64,000 nucleotides of DNA from Thermoanaerobaculia bacterium (GTDB taxonomy: Bacteria > Acidobacteriota > Thermoanaerobaculia > Multivoradales > J023): contig JAUIJL010000008.1 in assembly GCA_030431255.1 (NCBI GenBank), positions 248,001 to 312,000 on the forward strand. The letters are read 5' to 3'. Below, in pieces: positions 59,346 to 64,000 of the stretch. Made by a program: the position numbers and the translations under genes. The notes under the pieces were generated by a model, which was not told the DNA's origin, searched no databases, and was given only the letters and a program-made list of their open reading frames with translations. Each line of letters opens with the position of its first letter. The stretch's first letter is position 1.

Positions 59346-60839
59346 CTACTTGCGGTCGCGGCGCAGGTGGTTCACCGGTGCGAATTGATCCTCGAAAACG
59401 GTCGCGTTGCTCAAGTCCAAATCGATGGGGCTGAAGCTATCGGCCATGTCCCGGCCGGAGACCGACAGGCCCGGAAAGCGCTCGTCCAACTGCTCACCCG
59501 CAGCCGACACGTCCTCTCGGCTCAGCCTCGGCCCCTTGGAGGTGGCGATCAACAAATAGTTGCTGCTTCGGTCGATAGGCACGATGTAGATGAATCGGAA
59601 GACCTCGTTCATGGTCTTGAGCATGCCGCTGCCGAATGGGCTGTCCAAGGCGCCGATGAAGTTCATGCCGACCGCGCCACCCGGTGCCAGGCGAGATTTG
59701 ACGAGCCGGAAAAACTCTAGGGTCGACAGGTGAAAGGGAATCGAATGGCCGATGTAGGTGTCGAGATAGATCAGATCCCAGCGCTCGCTTTCCCGCTCGG
59801 CGAGGAAGCGTCGACCGTCGGCGACGTGAAAACGGTTGTGGTCGCTGGGTTGGGCCTGAAAATACTCGATGGCGAGATCGATGACCGCTTGATCGACGTC
59901 GATCTGGTCGATGTGCAGGTCGGGATCGGTGTTGAGCAGGTAGCTGCCGACGCTGGCGGAGCCGACGCCGATCAGGGCCGCCCGTCGAATCTCGGGCTGG
60001 ATCAGGTACGTCGCCGGCACCCACCGGGCGTAGGGAATGGCGGGTTGGCCGGTGGTGACGTCCACGGCGCCGTGCAGCTCCCCGTCGCTGTGGAGGTAGC
60101 GAATATTCTCGATTTCAACCACCGACAGGGTTTGATACGCCGACATACGTTTAACCAGAACCTTGAGATCCGAGCTGTGGAGGAGATGTTCCGGCAGAAC
60201 CGATAGGAGCAGCAGGCTCGAAGCGAGCAAGAGGCTGAGACGCGGTCGCGGACGGGCGGTGACCAAGAGGATCAGGGCCGAGACGGTGGTGGTCGCTAAG
60301 AGCAAGCCCAGGATGGGCCGTAACGAGAGGTTTGGGATGAGCACGAAGGTTGCGCCGAGGGTGCCGGCCAGGCTGCCGGCCGTCGAGAGAGCGTAGAGAT
60401 GGCCGGCGGTGGTGCCAAGCGCCTTGAGATCCAACGCCGCGATGCGGATCAAATAGGGCGACACCATGGCCAGGGGCACGGTGGGGGGCGCGAAAATCAC
60501 CACAACGGTGACCAACGTGCCGAGGGCGCCGTTGCCCAGCAGATGGGCGAGGGATGAGACCGCGGCTTCCCCCAGCACCAACAACAGGGCCTGGAAGAGT
60601 GCCGCCACCAGGAGCACGTGGCCCAGACCCGACAGCTCCGGGCGACGATCCGCCAGCCGTCCGCCCCAAAAATAGCCGATCGACATGGCGGCTAGAAAGA
60701 TGCTGATGATCGATCCCCAAACGTGGACGCTGCTGCCGAATTCCGGCGCCAACAATCGACTGGAGACCATTTCGAGGGCCATGAGCACGGCCGCCGGCAC
60801 GATGACGATGAAATAGAAACGAACGTTAGACCAAGTCAT
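59346..60839 (-). CDS. Membrane-bound spermidine-synthase-like protein (MFS-like N-terminus)
   Basis: 497 residues from ATG 60839; the frame opens earlier at a TTG, but MTWSNVRFYFIVIVPAAVLM is a typical start for this family. About six to seven membrane helices (residues 10-215, for example VSSRLLAPEFGSSVHVWG and GYFWGGRLADRRP) are followed by a methyltransferase-fold domain of the spermidine-synthase type. It has IGVGSASVGSYLL, then IDQIDVDQAVIDLA and VADGRRFLAE. The usual GGG-x-G reads GVGSAS, so polyamine synthesis is uncertain; many such fused proteins have unknown substrates. It starts 42 bp after the M28 peptidase stop, so the two may be co-transcribed. Confidence 0.85.
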   Translation of the reverse strand: MTWSNVRFYFIVIVPAAVLMALEMVSSRLLAPEFGSSVHVWGSIISIFLAAMSIGYFWGGRLADRRPELSGLGHVLLVAALFQALLLVLGEAAVSSLAHLLGNGALGTLVTVVVIFAPPTVPLAMVSPYLIRIAALDLKALGTTAGHLYALSTAGSLAGTLGATFVLIPNLSLRPILGLLLATTTVSALILLVTARPRPRLSLLLASSLLLLSVLPEHLLHSSDLKVLVKRMSAYQTLSVVEIENIRYLHSDGELHGAVDVTTGQPAIPYARWVPATYLIQPEIRRAALIGVGSASVGSYLLNTDPDLHIDQIDVDQAVIDLAIEYFQAQPSDHNRFHVADGRRFLAERESERWDLIYLDTYIGHSIPFHLSTLEFFRLVKSRLAPGGAVGMNFIGALDSPFGSGMLKTMNEVFRFIYIVPIDRSSNYLLIATSKGPRLSREDVSAAGEQLDERFPGLSVSGRDMADSFSPIDLDLSNATVFEDQFAPVNHLRRDRK

Positions 60840-60881
60840 GGGCCGGATTGTACGGCACTTCAACCCCAATGCCGACGCGAC

Positions 60882-61937
60882 TTAGGGGCAAAGCCGGCGA
60901 TGGAGAGATAAGAGCAATTCCGTGATTCGGCGAACCGAGGAGATGTCGATGCGTTCCGGGGTGTCCCCGAGCTCGTGGTAGTCGTCGTGTAGCCCGGTGG
61001 AAAGCAGGATCGTGGGCCACTCTCGCCCGAGGATCTCGGCGTCGGTGCGTCCCGGCTCGTGCTCACCGAGCTCCGACATCGGCTTGAGCTCGAAACCGCT
61101 TTCCGCGGCTGCTGCTGCGAGCGGACCGCTGGAGAGATATCCGAAGGCTTCGGCCCCGGCGGATCGATAACCCAAGACCGGCGCGGCCTCGACTCCGGCC
61201 TCGGCTCCGGCCTCGACTCCGGCCTCGACTCCGGCCTCGACTCCGGCCCTGGGGCGGCCGACCATGTCGAGCACGATGGTCAGCTCGATCGATGCGATCG
61301 GAAAGGGAGGTCGATCCAAGAGATCCTGAGCCCCTAGGCGACCGACCTCCTCCGCGCCGGAAGCGATGACCGCAAACGGCGGACGGCACTCGGTGGTCGC
61401 CGAGCCGGCTGTGGCGAGGCGGGCGAATTCGAGCATGGCCGCGACTCCCGACGCGTTGTCGTCGGCCCCTGGAAAAGGCCCACGGGTGGGATGCAATCCC
61501 TGCCCGTCGTAATGGGCTACCACCACCAGGCGAGGGGCGGCGGCCCCCGGTGATCGGCCGATGACGTTGAAGTCGGTCTTGTCGAAGGCCGGAAATCCGC
61601 GGCAAAACCCGGAACCGTCCGTCGGCTCCAGCCCCAAGGACCCGAAATAGCGACCGATCACCTCAGCTACCGGCAAAGCGTCTCCCGCATCCGCCCGACG
61701 TCCCCGGGTCCGGGGCGACGACAGTAGCTCGATCCAACCTCGGAGATGCTCGTCTCGGGCGCCCGCGGCCGGACCCCGCAGCGCTTCCGGGATCTCAAGG
61801 GCGTACGGCAGGGGCAGATCTGAGCAGTCGAGCGGGGTCGGAGGGGAGACCGCATCTCCGCATCCCGCCAAAAGCAGGAGCCCCACCGAGAGAATAGGGA
61901 TCACCCGCTGCCTTGAGATTTCACGCGCACCCACCAT
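60882..61937 (-). CDS. M28-family zinc aminopeptidase-like lipoprotein
   Basis: 351 residues from ATG 61937; N-terminus VIPILSVGLLLLAGCGD contains a lipobox (LLAGC), so the mature protein is probably lipid-anchored. M28 zinc-site residues are visible: His in VVAHYDGQG, bridging Asp in PGADDNASG, Glu pair in SGAEEVG, Asp in IVLDMVG and His in LHDDYHELGD. The family removes N-terminal residues from peptides. An unusual insert of VEAG/AEAG repeats (about residues 233-252), encoded by 12-bp tandem repeats, lies between the fourth and fifth ligands. The upstream Shine-Dalgarno site is weak, so the start is less sure. Confidence 0.88.
   Translation of the reverse strand: MVGAREISRQRVIPILSVGLLLLAGCGDAVSPPTPLDCSDLPLPYALEIPEALRGPAAGARDEHLRGWIELLSSPRTRGRRADAGDALPVAEVIGRYFGSLGLEPTDGSGFCRGFPAFDKTDFNVIGRSPGAAAPRLVVVAHYDGQGLHPTRGPFPGADDNASGVAAMLEFARLATAGSATTECRPPFAVIASGAEEVGRLGAQDLLDRPPFPIASIELTIVLDMVGRPRAGVEAGVEAGVEAGAEAGVEAAPVLGYRSAGAEAFGYLSSGPLAAAAAESGFELKPMSELGEHEPGRTDAEILGREWPTILLSTGLHDDYHELGDTPERIDISSVRRITELLLSLHRRLCP
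61185..61244. repeat. Five 12-bp tandem repeats inside the M28 peptidase gene
   Basis: Plus-strand unit GGCCTCGACTCC (second unit GGCCTCGGCTCC), in frame, encoding repeats of four residues. Copy number changes would keep the frame. Confidence 0.9.
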
Positions 61938-62033
61938 GACCGCATCTTCGCCCGTCGCTGCGATCGATTCAACCGTAGGAGCCCTGGATCCCAACGCCCT
62001 TTTTGTGCGGATTTCAAACCGAGGTCGTGAAAT

Positions 62034-62993
62034 TCAAGAGCCCACCAGCCAATTCAACATGGCTTGGGTGGTTTCTTCCGGTTTCTCTTGCTGAATCCAA
62101 TGACCACAATCCAGACGGACCACCTCCACATTGGGCACGAAATCGGAAAGGGTTTCAGACTGTGCAACCGGATCCCGGTCGCCATAGATCATGAGCGTGG
62201 GCTGCTGGACAATCGGGTCCACGTCCGCCAACACGTGCCAGTTGCGGTCGAGGTTCCGGTACCAATTGATGCTGCCTGTGAAACCTGTCGACTCGAAAGC
62301 GGAGACGAAAACGGCCAGCTCGTGGTCGCTCATGATGGGCTCGCCGAGTGGTGTTTCTGCCCTGGCGAGCTGGATCATCGCCATACCTGGCTGCGGCTCT
62401 TTGGGGGGCTCGTTCTTCCGGTACAGATTGCGAAGGAATTGAGATGTATTTTCGTCTAAGACCGCATCGGCGACGCCCGGCCGGCGATTGAAGTGGACAA
62501 AGTAGTGGTCGTCGCCGAATAGCTCTTGCAGGAGCTCGATCCAGGGCTTTTCGCCGCGCTCGAGGTAAGGCAAGCTCAAATTGATCACCTTCTTGACGCG
62601 GGTCGGATGCAAAAGGGTCAATCCCCAAACGACCATGGCTCCCCAATCATGTCCGACAAAGGTGGCGTCTTTGTATCCGTAGTGATCGAGCAGCGCGACG
62701 AGATCGCCGGTCAAACATTCAATATCGTAGTCGGTGACCTCGCTCGGGCAGGAGGAGCCTCCATAACCCCGCTGGTTCGGGACGATGACATGGTAGCCAG
62801 CCGCTGCAAGGGCAGGCACCTGATGACGCCAGGAATAGGCATGCTCCGGCCAGCCGTGACAGAGCACGATCGGATTTCCTGCATGTTCTCGGCCTGCTTC
62901 AAAGACTTCGAGCTCCACACCGTTGACTGGAATCCGTGTGGCCGTCGGAAAATCGGTTGGAAAGACAGTCGGAAAGACGGTTGGATGAGACAT
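62034..62993 (-). CDS. Epoxide hydrolase-like alpha/beta hydrolase
   Basis: 319 residues from ATG 62993 (AAGGGGA upstream); a longer frame runs through the 17-bp repeats and is not credible. Motifs: oxyanion-hole HGWPE (46-50), nucleophile Asp116 in VGHDWGAM, lid Tyr in SINWYRNL, acid Asp274 in GDRDPV and His298 in DCGHW. This Asp-Asp-His set with HGWPE and lid Tyr is typical of soluble epoxide hydrolases. The N-terminus has a repeated FPTVFPTDFPT segment. Divergent from the WYL regulator at 63131; the repeats and palindrome between them suggest control by it. Confidence 0.9.
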   Translation of the reverse strand: MSHPTVFPTVFPTDFPTATRIPVNGVELEVFEAGREHAGNPIVLCHGWPEHAYSWRHQVPALAAAGYHVIVPNQRGYGGSSCPSEVTDYDIECLTGDLVALLDHYGYKDATFVGHDWGAMVVWGLTLLHPTRVKKVINLSLPYLERGEKPWIELLQELFGDDHYFVHFNRRPGVADAVLDENTSQFLRNLYRKNEPPKEPQPGMAMIQLARAETPLGEPIMSDHELAVFVSAFESTGFTGSINWYRNLDRNWHVLADVDPIVQQPTLMIYGDRDPVAQSETLSDFVPNVEVVRLDCGHWIQQEKPEETTQAMLNWLVGS

Positions 62994-63014
62994 GGGTTCC
63001 CCTTTTATGTTCGT

Positions 63015-63065
63015 GGGTATCTTTGTGGGCCGGGTATCTTTGTGGGCCGGGTATCTTTGTGGGCC
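63015..63065. repeat. Three perfect 17-bp tandem repeats
   Basis: GGGTATCTTTGTGGGCC at 63015, 63032 and 63049, between the hydrolase and regulator genes, 22 bp upstream of the hydrolase start codon. They lie where the hydrolase leader or promoter must be. Confidence 0.9.
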
Positions 63066-63104
63066 GGCTTCCTTGCCGGCGAGGACAGCCACAGCCTAAG
63101 ATCT

Positions 63105-63129
63105 AATGGTGCCAAATCCTGGCACCATT
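63105..63129. promoter_or_regulatory. Perfect palindromic operator at the regulator start
   Basis: AATGGTGCCA, 5-bp spacer AATCC, TGGCACCATT: a 10-bp perfect inverted repeat ending 1 bp before the ATG at 63131. It is well placed for autoregulation by the encoded HTH protein. Confidence 0.75.
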
Positions 63130-63130
63130 T

Positions 63131-63904
63131 ATGGAAACCCAAGAGATGATGCATGCCCGTCTCCGACAAGACGCCATCGTGCGCAGCCTTCGCCGCAAAG
63201 GTGCTTCGACAGTCGCCGACCTGGCGGCGGAAGTCGGCGCATCCCGGCGCACGGTCTTGCGCGACCTCCGCGCGCTGCGGGACGAAGGTTTTGTTATCCA
63301 TTCCGAACCCGGGCGCGGGGGCGGACTTCAGCTCGATCCACAATCGATTCAGACCACAGCACGGCTCTCGGTCGCCGAGGTCTTTGCGCTGCTGATCAGC
63401 GTTGCGTCCATGCGGGCGGCTGGAAGACTGCCCTTTTCAGGTCTCGCGGATGCCGGGCTCGCCAAAATCGAGAAAGCCCTGCCGTCGGACAAAGTCCGGG
63501 ATTTGCGCCGATTTTTGGATTGCTTGTACGTCGGACGGCTTTCTCCGCGGGTAGACATCTCCAATATGGGAGAGATGGAACCCGCGTTGTTGCCCGCATT
63601 CGAGACCGCTTTTCTGCAACGGTTACACCTGCGATTCCAATACCGTGACGCAAAAGGGGTCGTCACCAACCGTCAGGTCGAGCCGCAAGCCATGCTGATC
63701 TTGCCGCCGCTTTGGTATTTGGTGGCCTGGGATCCCGCGCGCGAAGACTTCAGGCACTTTCGAATGGATCGGATCAGCGGGCCAGAATACGTGGAAGGCT
63801 CGACCTTTCGGCGACGACATGTGCCGTTCGAGGATGACGTCCGCCCGGCGACGAGCTCGACGATTGAGCCCTGGGGTAGCTCCGCAACCCCAGGCTCTTG
63901 TTAG
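63131..63904 (+). CDS. HTH/WYL-domain transcription regulator with repeat-derived C-terminal tail
   Basis: 257 residues. ATG 63131 directly follows the palindrome; ATGs at 63146 and 63149 are alternatives, and none has a good Shine-Dalgarno site. N-terminal HTH_11 domain (RRKGASTVADLAAEVGASRR, TVLRDLRALRDEGFVI; about 20-60) is followed by a WYL domain (about 165-240: LRFQYRDAKGVVTNRQVEPQ, PPLWYLVAWDPARE, HFRMDRI). The family usually ends soon after a PFEDDV-like motif, seen at about residue 235. Here about 11 more residues (EPWGSSATPGSC) come from the three-hairpin element, whose TAG closes the frame. It probably controls the divergent epoxide hydrolase gene and itself. Confidence 0.85.
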   Translation: METQEMMHARLRQDAIVRSLRRKGASTVADLAAEVGASRRTVLRDLRALRDEGFVIHSEPGRGGGLQLDPQSIQTTARLSVAEVFALLISVASMRAAGRLPFSGLADAGLAKIEKALPSDKVRDLRRFLDCLYVGRLSPRVDISNMGEMEPALLPAFETAFLQRLHLRFQYRDAKGVVTNRQVEPQAMLILPPLWYLVAWDPAREDFRHFRMDRISGPEYVEGSTFRRRHVPFEDDVRPATSSTIEPWGSSATPGSC

Positions 63905-63985
63905 GAACGCCTTCGGCGTACCCTCCTGCAATGGGTGACACGCCGGCATCCGCTACCGCGAAGCGGTTGTTTTCCCTAGCCCGGT
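63869..63985 (+). repeat. Three-hairpin 3'-end element, copy 3
   Basis: CCCTGGGGTAGCTCCGCA, ACCCCAGG, CTCTTGTTAG, GGAACGCC-TTC-GGCGTACC, CAATGGGTGA, then CCGCTACCGC-GAA-GCGG-TTGTTTTCCC and TAGCCCGG. Same orientation relative to the upstream gene as the other two copies, but here the element begins inside the reading frame. Confidence 0.88.
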
Positions 63986-64000
63986 GATGCGCGACGCGCT

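Overview
The window is GC-rich bacterial chromosome with long genes, short gaps and standard Shine-Dalgarno starts. I saw no rRNA, tRNA, CRISPR array, integrase or transposase. The gene content is many secreted beta-propeller, FG-GAP, PKD and LamG proteins, several ending in a (I/V)F-x-DGFESG-x-x-SxW tail, plus Ser/Thr kinases with TPR tails, FHA-type sigma54 activators and a TPR-CHAT protein. This points to Acidobacteriota (Thermoanaerobaculia or Holophagae-like) or a similar deep lineage. That placement is inference from gene style, not from a marker gene.

Layout. 1-8.7 kb: a HupE/UreJ-like membrane protein cut by the left edge, an acyl-CoA dehydrogenase, a two-gene unit of secreted beta-propeller proteins, a hybrid histidine kinase and two small membrane proteins. 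9.4-15.3 kb: a broken or split secreted protein, then a PQQ-type propeller fused to a catalytically dead esterase domain, directly followed by a TonB-dependent receptor. 15.7-30.3 kb: secreted proteins (S1 protease with Cys-paired FG-GAP-like repeats, YVTN propeller, phage-tail-fibre/CBM2 chimera, FG-GAP/PKD protein with three near-identical 160-residue modules, putative glycoside hydrolase), the scar of a lost paralogue and two decayed gene ends.

30.4-36.3 kb: three genes joined by ATGA overlaps, encoding a PDZ-TPR-CHAT protease, a divergent sigma-70-like protein and a single-pass membrane protein. The arrangement resembles a DegS-RseA-RpoE cascade in which a caspase-like protease replaces DegS. 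This is the best candidate for an undescribed system. 36.5-41.2 kb: an IPTL-CTERM protein and a PKD/LamG protein.

41.4-59.3 kb: two signalling modules, each pairing a TPR-tailed Ser/Thr kinase with an FHA-AAA+ activator. Sigma54-type -24/-12 promoters lie in front of neighbouring genes: a strong one before the LamG/Ig secreted protein, a strong one before a cluster of unknown proteins, and a weaker one before a protein with a TQ-repeat N-terminus. 59.3-64 kb: an MFS-like spermidine synthase homologue, an M28 peptidase lipoprotein, and an epoxide hydrolase divergent from a WYL regulator, with a perfect palindrome and 3 x 17-bp repeats between them.

A conserved element of about 120 bp with three hairpins occurs three times (39.5, 53.0 and 63.9 kb), always in the same orientation at the 3' end of unrelated genes. 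In the last copy it supplies the final codons of the WYL regulator.
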